A stretch of 64,000 bases of DNA from Plasmodiophora brassicae (lineage: Eukaryota; Endomyxa: Phytomyxea; Phytomyxea; Plasmodiophorida). The position numbers and the translations under genes were made by a program. The stretch spans positions 744,001 to 808,000 of the forward strand of contig CP145411.1 of the NCBI GenBank assembly GCA_036867785.1, in the 5' to 3' direction. The notes under the pieces are model-generated. The model was not told where the DNA came from. It searched no databases and saw only the letters and a program-made list of their open reading frames with translations. Every line of letters starts with the position of its first letter. Position 1 is the stretch's first letter. Of this stretch, positions 22,961-34,810 are shown in pieces.

Positions 22961-25801
22961 ATGGAGGACGCAGTTGTGGCGCCCGCGGAGGGTGCCAGCG
23001 GGAGTGATAACGACAGTGGCCTAGACCTAGTCTGGACGTTCGGGTATTCGTCCTGGATTCCATCGGCGGTCCACGATGTGTCCGCCGCGCGCCCGAATAC
23101 CCTGGTCCTGGCGAATGGCATCAATGCGGCGCTGTATAACTTTGTCACTGGCGAACAGTACTTGATGATGGGGCACTCCACCGGGATCGGCTCCCTCTGC
23201 GTCTCCAACGACCGGACCGTGATTGCCACAAGCGAGGCCAGTCCGCACGACGACGCTCTCGTCATCATCTGGGAGACATCGACAGGACTGCCGCTGTCGA
23301 CATTTCCGGAGCGGCGAGGTGTGACATCCATGGCGCTGTCCCCATCGGGCCGCCTCGCGGTCCTGCTCATCGACAACGGCCGCACCGTGCGCTTCTGGCG
23401 GTGGACAACGAACGCATCATGGGAGGTGTCCGTCGCCAGCGAATCCCCACAGTCGCACATCAAGTTCAACGACGGCAACGACGTCGACGTCGTCACAACT
23501 GGCCCGAAGTCGGTCACGTTCTGGACCGTGGCCAGCAATGGTGACCCGGCCGCAACCTACTACGAACGCCAGCTGGACACAGCGGCCAACGCCTCCAGAC
23601 CAGTCGGAGACATGACCGTGTCATCGTACAGTTTCCACAAGTAACACTGTGCCGCTGTGCTGTGCTGTAATCACCCTCGTTCCCGCTGACGACGATGCTT
23701 AGGGAGGAGGTCCTGTCAGGCACGACGACGGGGACCATCATCGTCTGGGGCCATCAGTTCGGGCAAACGCGTCGCCGCCAGCTTCGATGCGTGCCGATGG
23801 CATCGACATCATCGATCATAACGGTCGACACCATCAACGAGCTGATCGTCGTCGGCACACAGGACCAAGCGCTTCGCTTCCTGGATTTCCAGTTCCGGCT
23901 GATCTACTGGTTCGAGGACTTCAACTACGGCCCCATCAACTCCTTGTCGTTCGCGAACGTCCCACAGCCGACCCAGGCGACGCCTAAGCCGTCGTCGTCG
24001 TCGTCGTCTCCGAGTGTCGACATTCCCGAGTTCATATTCGGGACGACGACCGGGTCCATCGTGAAGATGACGTCCAAATCGATTGCGTCGGCGCCGAAAA
24101 CGGGGTCCGCTCGCGGGTTCCTTCTCGTCAAAGGGTTCGGTTGCCCGCTGGCGTGCCTGGCCGTTCACCCGGTCGAACCGGTCGTCGCGGTCGGCACGAC
24201 CAACTCGCAAGTGCACCTCGTCGACTACAAGGACAAGACGATCCAGCTGACGGAAAGCGTGCAGGCGCATGTCGCCGCGTTGGCGTTCGGTGTGCGCTCT
24301 GGGACAGTCTACCTGGCCGTGGCGCTCAGCAACGGCCAGGTGAGCATCATGACGCACGGGAGCGGCCGGCTGACGCCCTCGGCACAGTTCGAGTTCGGCG
24401 CAGGGCAGTCGATGCACACGCTGGCGTTCAGCAGGTCAGGGGACGCTCTGGCCCTGGGCAGCGGTGACGCCAAGCGGCACTGCGTGTACCTGTTCCGGAT
24501 TGGGACGGCCGCCGCCTGGGAATACATCGGACGCAGCCAGGCGCACGCCGACCGCATCCAGCAGGTGATTTTCGACCCCGAAGGCACCCGCCTCCTATCG
24601 CTGTCGAAGGATTGCCATTGCGCCGAGTTCGATCTGGGGGCCTCGGACAGCCCGCAGGCGGGTCTTCGTGTCCGGCATGTCAGCAAGATCTGTCAAGGGC
24701 CAGAGCACCCGGTGTCCATGGCGCTTCGTCCGGGCGAGCTGATCGTCACGACGGACGCCGGTGCGATACTGGTCTTCCGCCAGCGGCAGCCTGACGCCGA
24801 ATGGGTTCGCGTTCGCAAGGTTCGCGGGCCGTTCAACACGTTCGGGGCGGGTGATCGACCGTCGCCGGTGACGCTGATCGCGTCAGGCCCCGTCTGGGCG
24901 TACCATGCCCAAGGCCATTTCCTCGGTCTTCTGGACGACCCGATCGACCTTCACCGGCACACGGCAATCTGTGGGCACTCGTCAGCAATCGCTGCCGTTG
25001 CCGCTTCTCCCGACGGTCGCCTGCTGCTGTCTGCGGATGGTCTGCATCACAACGTGAACGTGTGGAACGTCAACCTGGCACGGTTCCGGGATACGCTGGC
25101 CAGGACAACAACGCGGGCGCTGTACACGCCCGAAGAGGCTGGCATCCTACGTGACTTCTTCTCGCATTGCATGATCGGCGAACAGCAACCTGGGCAGTAC
25201 GGCGGGGACCAGGCGACGATCGGACAGGTCCTGAGCGCGCGTCACTGCGTCCGGGTGTTCCGCGCCTTGGGCTACTATCCCAGCGAAGACGAGATCGGCC
25301 ATATCAAGCGCGAGCTATGCTGGGCGCGTAATGCGGATCAGGAGGTCCTGTCCAAAGACATATCCGACGACGACCTCAACTTTGACATCCCCATGGACGC
25401 GTTCGTCCGAAGTAAGGGGGTGATTGGTGTTCCTTGGTGCATGCGCATGGCTGAGCTGCGGTTGTCTGTAGTGCTAATGAATCACCGACCGCCGTTCGAT
25501 GACGTTTCTGCTGACGCTATCCAGGCAGCTGTTACTATGCTAACGGGTTCGACTGAAGAAGGCGAGGGAGCGGCCAACCTGTCGGCGCTAACATCGGCGC
25601 TCGCGGCCAACGGTAACAGGTGTCAGCGCTCCCACCGGGTAACCGTGATCTGAAACACGATGTCTAGGCGATCGGATGACGGAAGCAGAGTTCGCCGCCT
25701 GTCTGAACAGCATCAAGTCCCGAACTGTTCCGCTGCACACCGCCGACCAGTTCGTCGACGCCCTTCTCGACGAGAACCCTGGCGATTTCCAGCATTCCTG
25801 A
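22961..25801 (+). CDS. CFAP251: CFAP251/WDR66 axonemal protein
   Basis: CFAP251 belongs to the calmodulin- and spoke-associated complex at the base of radial spoke 3 in motile cilia. The start gives LVWTFGYSSWIPS, then ANGINAALYNFVTGEQYLMM and about a dozen WD40 blades (SNDRTVIATS, HSSAIAAVAASPDGRLLLSA and others). The family C-terminus follows: TPEEAGILRDFFSHC, then VFRALGYYPSEDEIGHI, an EF-hand-derived helical region, and MNHRPPFDDVSADA. Introns are at 23641-23702, 25412-25471 (60 bp and in frame, so read-through looks open) and 25613-25667. The last exon gives DRMTEAEFAACLNSI and stops at 25801. It implies a flagellated life stage. Confidence 0.88.
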
Positions 25802-25971
25802 AGCAGACCGCGCCATAAAAATGCACCTGGAATCCAGCACCGAACTGCGCCTCTACGTCATAGGATGTGTCATGACACGTTGCAGTCAACATGGATGGCG
25901 CGCGCAGAATGGGGCTGCCGAACAGGGGGAACTGCGTGGCGTCGGGCGTGTGCAGCTCGCAGTGTCTGCGA

Positions 25972-27228
25972 ATGACGGCGGAGGACCAGGCCTATGGGCT
26001 GCGTGGGCACGCCCACCCTGTGGCATGCCTGCTTGCCCTACCTCGTAGCGATGCAACAGGGCGTACCATGTTGGCGTCCGGGTACGAATAGGCAATGTCA
26101 CCGGATGGGCCTGTCTGACGGATACGGCCAGCGACGGGAACGGTGAGATCCGGCTGTGGTCGCTAGTGACTCGACGTGCGACCCGTGTTATCCAGTCCGG
26201 ACATGGGAAGCATGGCGTTCTTTCATTGGCATCCATGGCGTCCAGTGAGCTCGTTTCGTAAGCCCGCACTGCTCATAGTTACCGCACTGTCTAGTCGTTA
26301 AACGATGCATGCGTCAGGCAAGGACGTGACGGATACGTGAAGCTATGGGATCTGAACGCCACTGGAGATAGTACACCGTCTTCGACGGTGGATACGTCTT
26401 CGCGGTCGTTCTGCCGGATGGCGGTCCTCCCGGAGAGATCCGTCGTCATCGTCCCCAGCGCGGATTGTGACGAGGTCTATCAAGGTGGATGGCAATGTAA
26501 ACTCATCCAATGCTGAACGTTTGGAGCACGAAACCAGGTTTGTCTATGGAACATGAAGGCTGGCGTGTTGACTCTCAAGTTCGATATGAAAGCCGGAGGG
26601 GGCAAACGCGGTAAATGTCGTTGCCACGTCAGGTCGCGATGTTTGAGACAGACTTCGTCCGTAGGGATGTGTACTTGCATCGAAGTTGTTTCAGCTCATT
26701 GTATCCTGTCCGGATCGGAAGGCGGGTTCGTAGATTTATGGGATGAGAGGCAACCGCGTGCTCCTGTATCGTCGTACCAGGGTAGCCAGTCTCCTTGTGA
26801 GTTCTGCACCGCCCTCCTTCCATGTCCGTTCTGACATTGTGTTTACAGCGTTCTCTATCGCCTATAACCCTGTTATCGAGGGCTTCATCTCGGGATCCTC
26901 AGATAACGTTTTGTACGCTGCAGAAATATCGAATGGCTCCATCGTTGGTCTTCCATCCGGAAACATCACCATGTGCGCCGAAGGGTGCTCGCGGGTCGTA
27001 TCAAGTCCCGACCACCAGCTGCTGGCAAGTTGCACATGGTCGAATTCAGTCTTAGTGTATACGTGGAAATCTCTTCGTCTCGTCCGTCAACTTCAATGGC
27101 ACCGAGAGGGCGTTCTGGATGTTGCATTCCTACCTCATGATGGAGAATCTCCACACTGTACTGTTCTTGCGACAGCCGGCAAAGACAGCAAGATTGCTGT
27201 ACATACGTTATGCCAACGGCAGTTATGA
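25972..27228 (+). CDS. GNB1L/Asa1-like WD40 protein
   Basis: A compact, heavily spliced WD40 gene. Exons joined by eye give YGLRGHAHPVACLLAL, LASGDGNGEIRLWSLVTRRA, VSQGRDGYVKLWDL, GMCTCIEVVSAHCILSGSEG with FVDLWDE, GFISGSSDNVLYAAE, SPDHQLLASCTWSNSVLVYT and VLATAGKDSKIAVHTL. The order and phrasing match GNB1L (yeast Asa1), a seven-bladed protein linked to the TTT/ASTRA complexes that mature PIKK kinases. Introns are near 26084-26129, 26259-26317, 26483-26541, 26611-26662 and 26790-26850; the exact ends of the later ones are uncertain. It starts 170 bp after CFAP251. Confidence 0.75.
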
Positions 27229-28107
27229 AGCGGGGCATGTTTGGTCTCTCTTTGCCTTCTGGTTAGGAACTACCTACTTCTATATATTAACCGCACATAT
27301 GTACCATGATAATTCCGAGATGCGAACGGGTACCCTATTCACGACCAGTTGGAAGAAATGCTCCTTGCAGTAGACGAACACTCATGAGTTGTGTTACGGA
27401 TGAAAACACGACAGGATTGATGCCGTACTCCATCAGGCTAGAGTAAACCGTCGCAAGAATGCAGGGGTTTATACCTTGACTAGAAGGAGTGGTTGAGGAC
27501 CCCTCAGGCTAAATGGGTGTCCTCGCGATCCGGTTTGACTTTTGACTTCATATCCGATCCCCTGTCGTCACCCTTCGGCCACACACATATATGCATGGTC
27601 CTCGGATGCGCCCATAATTCGAGGCCGTCTATCGTGCAGGGTTCCGCAGCATGCAACCCACAACCAGTGACATTTCATCGTCGAGACGTGCCTCCCTCCA
27701 CTCCAACAAAGCAATAAATGTTTCCTGGAGAGACGCCGATGGAACGGAACGAGCGACTGCGGAAGATTCTCCGGATACCTAATCAAGTTCTGTCCACAGC
27801 CCAAGGGACACTGCGTGAGGCCCCCTCCTGGTGCCATTGCCTCTAGCACGTAACGCCCGTGAACCTGGTTGGTGCTGGACCTACGCATGGTGGTGCAATG
27901 CACCTTACAGAAACGTACCAGGTGGCCCGCAGGTCTACTAACAAGGAAACGTTAAGCCCGATGTGATGTCCCGCTCGCTGCTGCCGGCAAACTAACTTGT
28001 AGCGTCGCGAGTCGCGACTCTGGACGGGTGAAGGAGGAAGGCACCAAAAAAGCGCCGCTGGATTTTCTCGGTGTGCAGTTCACAACAGTTGGGGCGCCGG
28101 GACGACA
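27229..28107. other. Stretch of about 880 bp without a supported gene
   Basis: Less GC-rich than the genes around it, with stops in all frames and only short open frames. An AATAAA hexamer near 27711 could serve a transcript ending here. Nothing resembles a known repeat or RNA gene. Confidence 0.4.
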
Positions 28108-30023
28108 ATGGAGATCGCGCTGACGGTTGGGGTAGATCGCGGAGTGTTAAATGGGCAAGGCGGGCAAGTTATCTACCTCGGAAAGCAGGCGGCGCTGCTG
28201 TCGGACGCTAGCTCCAAGGCGCTGACAGCAGCCGTGCCGGGCCTGGCGATCTCGACTGCACATGCCGCGATTCGTGCGATTGGTGCAGGAGGACACACCG
28301 GAAAGACAACAACGTTCTGGCACAGCCAGGGCGAGTCAGAGCCTGCTATTGAAGTTGTGCTACACAGCAGGGCGGAAGCGTGCTCTCGTCACAACAGCAG
28401 CGGGCGCCCGGATGACATCTCAGACTGTCTCGAATCCGCGTTCGGTTCCTCTGCGAATCATACCCGGTTCGCCGTGCTGCTTGCTGTAGACACTGCCGAC
28501 GAAGCCTTTGCTGCTGGATGCGCCTCGTATGTCAAAAGGCGCATGACTTTGAGATTTGGTGTATCAGAGCTCATGTCTTGTCTTCGTACAGAGCCCGAGC
28601 GGCGCACTGGTTTTCTGTGAAGAATGGCGCATCTGAAGTGACGGATAACTGGAGCACTCGTCAACTACGCATTCATTTCATCTTGGAAAATGCTGAGCAG
28701 AAGCAACTGCTCTCCCCACGTTTACCGCTTCTGTCACAGACGATCAAGGGTATTCGCAATGCTGCTCGTCTCGTCGATATGCCCTGTTCGATGCTGAATA
28801 CCGACGCTTTTGTTACTATTGCATCCGAGATCCACAGTAATGACGAGGGCGGGTATGCATTATTCATGAGTCCTCACCAACTTATGTAGAGGACCTGAAG
28901 GCCAAGGGGCACCCCGTCGAGATTGAGGTAGGATTTGCTTTTTCGGTAACCCCCGTTATGTGCATTATAACGACATACGTTGAGGCAGGTAATTCGCCCT
29001 GATGCCGAGAGTAAATTCGGTGGTCTCTGGGGCGTGGGTAAGGCGGCCGTATCGCCTCCAGCGCTGGTCGTATTGAGCTACAAGCCGCAAAATGCCAAGA
29101 GAACGCTTGCTTTTGTTGGGAAAGGAATAGGTAAGGTATCAATAGGACTAGATTATCTGTCCTGTCCAACCCTCAAGAACAGTGTACGATACCGGTGGCC
29201 TGTCCATTAAGCCGAGAGACGCAATGATTGGCATGAAACGCGACATGGGAGGAGCCGCCGCCATTCTGTTTGCCTTCGAAGTTCTTGTCAAGAATACCTC
29301 CTCCGATAACGTTCACGCGTTGCTGTGTCTCGCGGAGAACGCAGTCGGGCCGAAGTCTACGCGCCCTGACGACATTCTTCGCATGCTCTCGGGGAAGACT
29401 GTTGAAGTCAACAACACTGATGCAGAGGGGCGACTCGTCCTTGCTGATGGGGTCAGCTGATTTCTGATCAGTCTTGACATGTGCTCAACTTTGTTTTAGG
29501 TTCACTATGCGTCTAAGCACCTGAACCCAGATATCATTGTCGATATGGCCACGTTAACTGGGGCTCAGGGCATTGCGACAGGCGTGCACCATGCTGCGCT
29601 GTATTGTGATGATGAAGGTCTTGAAAAGTCTTGTTTGACTGCTGGTCGGCGGTCCGGTGATTTATGCCACGCCCTCCCCTTTGCGCCCGAGTTCTTCTTC
29701 CGCGAGTTCAAATCTAAGGTTGTCGGACCGGTTGCGTATGTGTTTATATTTCGCTTACAAATCATCTAGGTCGCCGACATGAAGAACAGCGTTGCGTGCC
29801 GTACGAACGCTCAGAGTTCATGCGCGGGTGAGTTCATTCGAAACCATATCGCGGAGAACTACAAGGGCAGTTGGATGCACATTGATATCGCGTACCCTGC
29901 CGAAAGCGGAGAACGTGGCACAGGGTCAGTATTAAGACGAAAACTGTGGCTTCGTACTTAAAATGGATATGTAGATTCGGCGTCGCCTTGTTGGTCCAAT
30001 TGTTCCATCAAATTCTCAACTGA
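28108..30023 (+). CDS. Leucine aminopeptidase of family M17, NPEPL1-type
   Basis: A zinc/manganese aminopeptidase that removes N-terminal residues from peptides in the cytosol. An N-terminal domain (MEIALTVGVDRGVLNG) precedes the catalytic domain: ARLVDMPCSMLNTDAF, GVGKAAVSPPALVVLSY, VYDTGGLSIKPRDAMIGMKR, NNTDAEGRLVLADGVS and MATLTGAQGIATG. The metal and catalytic residues of M17 (Lys, the Asp of YDTGG, the Asp of MKRD, Asp/Glu/Arg of NTDAEGR) are all visible. These strings match NPEPL1 rather than bacterial PepA. At least six short introns interrupt it. The last joins GERGTG to FGVALLVQLF and the stop is at about 30021-30023. The N-terminal domain joins between 28550 and 28660 are uncertain. 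Confidence 0.85.
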
Positions 30024-30519
30024 TCTGCAAACTACAAACGGCTGCTGTCGTTAATGAATAATGGCCCTTGAATAGCCTCAGTTGCTTGCTGGCTGTTGCA
30101 TAACCAGGATAACGTTCAGACGGACAGTAATGGAGCCATCGACCCGGGGCAAGTTCCAGTTGTCAGCACGTTCGCTGGTCGATGGATGCACGCTGTCCTC
30201 GTCCAGAAACCTGTGTTTCAGGGTCCTGCATCCTATTCGTGTGCATGGTTCCTGCAGATCCCATATTGTCCTGCAATGCGCGCTGTGAACTCGTGCTACG
30301 ACTCATGACCCATCTGCTCCTTTGCGTCCTTGGCATTTTCACAATAAAATCTATTAACGGTCAGGTGTTTAATTGAATGAATCAATGTACTATCGTATCG
30401 CGCATCCTACTGGTATCGCGCGGCGTGGGCAGCCAGGGTCTGACCTGAGTCGTGGACGCCGGAATGTTCTGTGCTCGAGTTGGAATGTTCTCAGGGTTGC
30501 AACTTCAACAGGCCCCCCT
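30024..30519. other. Stretch without a supported gene
   Basis: Moderately open frames near 30096-30308 have no recognisable features. The stretch separates the aminopeptidase from the transposon-rich block and includes AATAAAATC near 30343, a possible polyadenylation signal. Confidence 0.35.
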
Positions 30520-30858
30520 CCCCCTCCGCATCATTCGCGACTGGTGTGTACTTGATGCCCATCTGCTCAACGCAGAAGACGAACTTGGGTTTCGACACGG
30601 GTTTAGTTAGGTCGTCGGCGATCATCTCCGCGATGGGTATGTGCTTGACTCGCACCGTTCCAGCCCTTTCCTGCTCTCGAGTGTGTAGAAATGGGCCGGC
30701 TATTTATGGCTAATTCCTTACATCAGCCTGACTCTGGTGACGTCACTGCATGACATCACCCGCTAGGCGCTATTCCCCCACTGGCACCTCTGTTGACACT
30801 GTCACGGCTACTAGCATGATGACACACAGGCCCAGTATGGCCTGTGATCAAGCGAGTT

Positions 30859-31555
30859 CTTTAGTGGTTCTCGACCTACTTAGCATTTCTACGAGACTTC
30901 TACCCACGCTGCACATAAGCCAGTATCGACATGGCGATCAACGCACAAGTAAGCGACGCGTTCATGCTGCCGAGCACGAAGAAGCTCGATGCGCCGTCGA
31001 TCCAAAGGCTGCAGGAACAGTACGACAAGTACTGTGCAGCTGTCGTTACCGATCGGGAACGGCAGCGGCCTGCGAGCCAGAGGGTCAAACCGCAGTCGAT
31101 TGTCCACTGTTTCACGGCCGCGCAATTGAAGCTCGTCGCGCTGGATGAACTAGAGTTGGTATCCGTAGACGAGATGACGGAGACCACTCTGAAGCAGTGG
31201 ATGGCCGATACGATCAACGATCTGCGAAAAGGCCATGGACTGCAGCCGAATGAGATGGCGGGAAGGTTGGCAAGCCACGTCTACATGAACGTCAACCTGG
31301 CCACCTTACGGGACATGATCCAGTGCTGGAGTCGCTCAACGAGCACGAGCAGCGTCTGGGTTATGATCTGCGGTCCAGCGTGGGGGGGGCAGGAAGGCGC
31401 GCGTCAGCCTGTTCGTCGACGCGATGCAACCACTCCGCTTGCGCCAGCACTTGCGCCGATGGGTAACTGATGATAAGCCTGCACGAGAAGGCAACATCGT
31501 CGCGGTGAAGGCAGAGGCGAAGCGTTGGGCGGATGCGTTCCTGCTGGCTCATAAG
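30859..31555 (+). repeat. Left arm of gag-like inverted repeat
   Basis: This 697-bp arm is nearly identical, in reverse, to 31752-32450, with a central spacer of about 196 bp. It encodes a gag-like protein beginning MAINAQVSDAFMLPSTKK. The arms differ by about two bases in length. It is a copia fossil and not a functional gene. Confidence 0.85.
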
Positions 31556-31751
31556 GCTTGCTAGGCTTCGGCGAAGGTGCGACTTTTGCTAGTGCAGGTT
31601 CGGATCGATAGCGCTTGAATCGGTCCACTCGTCCTGCTGGGGTAGCGCGCCCGGTACCGGGACGGCCTCCACCTGCGGCGTGTTGCTTGTCATGCTGACG
31701 AAGCTCGGCGGCCGTGCGCTTAGGCGTGTTGCCTAGCGCATTCGCCTCGTT

Positions 31752-32450
31752 CTTATGAGCCAGCAGGAACGCATCCGCCCAACGCTTCGTCTCTGCCTTC
31801 ACCGCGACGATGTTGCCTTCTCGTGCAGGCTTATCATCAGTTACCCATTGGCGCAAGTGCTGGCGCAAGCGGAGTGGTTGCATCGCGTCGACGAACAGGC
31901 TGACGCGCGCCTTCCTGCCCCCCACGCTGGACCGCAGATCATAACCCAGACGGTGCTCGTGCTCGTTGAGCGACTCCAGCACCGACTGGATCATGTCCCG
32001 TAAGGTGGCCAGGTTGACGTTCATGTAGACGTGGCTTGCCAACCTGCCCGCCATCTCATTCGGCTGCAGTCCATGGCCTTTTCGCAGATCGTTGATCGTA
32101 TCGGCCATCCACTGCTTCAGAGTGGTCTCCGTCATCTCGTCTACGGATACCAACTCTAGTTCATCCAGCGCGACGAGCTTCAATTGCGCGGCCGTGAAAC
32201 AGTGGACAATCGACTGCGGTTTGACCCTCTGGCTCGCAGGCCGCTGCCGTTCCCGATCGGTAACGACAGCTGCACAGTACTTGTCGTACTGTTCCTGCAG
32301 CCTTTGGATCGACGGCGCATCGAGCTTCTTCGTGCTCGGCAGCATGAACGCGTCGCTTACTTGTGCGTTGATCGCCATGTCGATACTGGCTTATGTGCAG
32401 CGTGGGTAGAAGTCTCGTAGAAATGCTAAGTAGGTCGAGAACCACTAAAG
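31752..32450 (-). repeat. Right arm of gag-like inverted repeat
   Basis: Mirror copy of 30859-31555. The gag-like frame on the minus strand starts at 32378 and continues past the arm through the spacer to about 31404, so this copy retains more of the gene than the left arm. The extension is basic (DRFKRYRSEPALAKV), typical of a gag nucleic-acid-binding end. Fossil, family Ty1/copia. Confidence 0.85.
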
Positions 32451-32460
32451 CTAGCTCTGA

Positions 32461-33050
32461 GGTAGAGCGCCATGCACCCTGCGCGGACTGTCGACGTCGC
32501 GACTGACGACTGTAGCTTGGATTTCCACCCGATCGGACCGTGCGCCATCATGATCACGTATCCTGTCGTGGAGCGACATGTGTCCGGCCGTTCACGAAGT
32601 CGCTACCGCTTGTATGTTATACCAGGTGTCTTCGTACCTTTAAGGTACCGGAGGATGTGCTGGGCAGCGTGCCTTCTTGCGCGTGGGATCCCAGATTCTG
32701 TATATATGCCTTCCGGTTGGGTGTGTATCCGACGAACACTCCTCGGAGGGCGTGCTGTGCGTGTGGATCTGACCTGTTGGGGTAGATGGCGTAACAGTCA
32801 CAACCGGGAAAGCGCAAATGCGATAGGTCTGGGAGTGCCCGAACCACATCTCGAACGGTGTCTTTCCATCGAGTGTCGCATGCGGTCTCCGGTTGAGCAG
32901 GTACACGGCTATGGGTACGAAGAATGGCCAGAAGTCGGCCGGGGAGAGTCGCGCGTCGTGTCGCGTTGCCTCTGCCGCTTCCCATATTGTGCGATTGAGC
33001 CGCTCAGGTATGCCATTCGCCTGTGGGCTGTGCTCGATGTCTTCGTCCTC
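32461..33050 (-). mobile_element. Copia pol fragment (integrase core to RNase H)
   Basis: Minus-strand translation shows integrase-core wording (YLLNRRPHATLDGKTPFEMW), the downstream CDCYAIYPNRSDPHAQHALR, a reverse-transcriptase end and an RNase H piece. It is an inverted near-copy of about 35703-36094 up to roughly 32812 and reaches further into the integrase. Broken fossil. Confidence 0.75.
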
Positions 33051-33362
33051 TAGGTAGGTCCCGAATTTGTTGCATACCGCGGCCTCATATCTTTCGAACG
33101 ATCAAGCTGCTGGCCTCGTCTCGCGAGTGCGTCAGTCCAGTTCCCTCTACGTACATAGATTGCGCCCAGTGCGTTCGTAAAAAGTGTGTTGTGGCGTCTG
33201 AGCGGGTAACGTTATCCCATGGGGGGATCCGCACGCAATCGCAAGAAGAGCGGCGGCGTGGCCCGGGGCGGCAAGCGCCCAGGCAGCGGTCGCCCGACCA
33301 ATGCGGTCGTGTTGGAGCGTCAACGAGCCAGGCAGCGCGAAGCTCTACATGCCATGGAATTC

Positions 33363-33638
33363 TTTGTTCGGGGTTCTAGACACCCAGCTGAGTCCAACTC
33401 TTCGGTTGACGTTGCGCCGCCCGCCGATCGATTACCCGCTGGATGTGGTCAGGGTACCGGCCGTGGCTGTTCCATCTGCGGATCCTGCAGATGATTCTCG
33501 TCCTGCTGGGTCCCTATCGACTTCTGTGGTAGACGACCCGGCGCCTTCCGTTGGTTCTGGGCCAGCGATCTCTGGTGCTGGTGAATCTGGCGTTAGTTCG
33601 GAATCGCGTTCAACTTCACTCGCAAAGGGAGCTCTTGC
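33363..33638 (+). repeat. Direct repeat, first copy
   Basis: 276 bp repeated at 34535-34810 with a constant offset of 1172 bp and only a handful of substitutions. Confidence 0.9.
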
Positions 33639-33651
33639 AGTGCTTGCTGGG

Positions 33652-34087
33652 AAACAGTTTGCCAAGGTGGATAATATTTCGAAGTACGTGGAACCTGAGC
33701 AGATTATCCAGACGAATGCGTCATCCGAGCGGTTGCGGCACAGCAGGAAGTGGTGCCCTGCGGGATCAATCGTGGAAGAGCAATTGCGCAAACTGAGGGA
33801 TGCCTTTCGTGCCCCAACGCAGACGCAAGGGCCAGGATACTTGCACAAACAGGGTGTGAAACTCTTTCGCCCAGAGGATCCTTACATCCAGCTCTGTAAG
33901 TTTGACAGGTCTCAACTTTGCCCATATGGGCTGTTCTTGAACGAATCCTTCTGCTTTGATCCGTTCGCCGCTGATCCTCTTTTGCGTTCCTGCCACCGTT
34001 GTACGAACGGGAAGCTTTGTAGTAATGGTCTGTCTGAAGCGCGGCGTGTCGTTGGTATCAACGACATATTGTTGCTCTTCGGGAAGG
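33652..34087 (+). repeat. Left arm of 436-bp palindrome
   Basis: Reverse complement of 34102-34537 with very few mismatches. The spacer is 14 bp (34088-34101). It encodes the KVDNISKYVEPEQ region in both directions. Confidence 0.9.
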
Positions 34088-34101
34088 ATATTTATTGTAA
34101 C

Positions 34102-34537
34102 CCTTCCCGAAGAGCAACAATATGTCGTTGATACCAACGACACGCCGCGCTTCAGACAAACCATTACTACAAAGCTTCCCGTTCGTACAACGGTGGCAGG
34201 AACGCAAAAGAGGATCAGCGGCGAACGGATCAAAGCAGAAGGATTCGTTCAAGAACAGCCCATATGGGCAAAGTTGAGACCTGTCAAGCTTACAGAGCTG
34301 GATGTAAGGATCCTCTGGGCGAAAGAGTTTCACACCCTGTTTGTGCAAGTATCCTGGCCCTTGCGTCTGCGTTGGGGCACGAAAGGCATCCCTCAGTTTG
34401 CGCAATTGCTCTTCCACGATTGATCCCGCAGGGCACCACTTCCTGCTGTGCCGCAACCGCTCGGATGACGCATTCGTCTGGATAATCTGCTCAGGTTCCA
34501 CGTACTTCGAAATATTATCCACCTTGGCAAACTGTTT
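34102..34537 (-). repeat. Right arm of 436-bp palindrome
   Basis: Mirror of 33652-34087 about a centre at 34094.5. The arm ends inside AAACTGTTT and is followed at once by a direct copy of sequence from the left flank. Confidence 0.9.
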
Positions 34538-34810
34538 GTTCGGGGTTCTAGACACCCAGCTGAGTCCTACTCTTCGGTTGACGTTGCGCCGCCCGCTGAT
34601 CGATTACCCGCTGGATGTGGTCAGGGTACCGGCCGTGGCTGTTCCATCTGCGGATCCTGCAGATGATTCTCGTCCTGCTGGGTTCCTATCGACTTCTGTG
34701 GTAGACGACCCGGCGCCTTCCGTTGGTTCTGGGCCAGCGATCTCTGGTGCTGGTGAATCTGGCGTTAGTTCGGAACCGCGTTCAACTTCACTCGCAAAGG
34801 GAGCTCTTGC
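34535..34810 (+). repeat. Direct repeat, second copy
   Basis: Copy of 33363-33638. It is followed by about 60 bp (34808-34867) copied from 34178-34237, so the duplication joins pieces out of order, as template switching would do. Confidence 0.9.
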
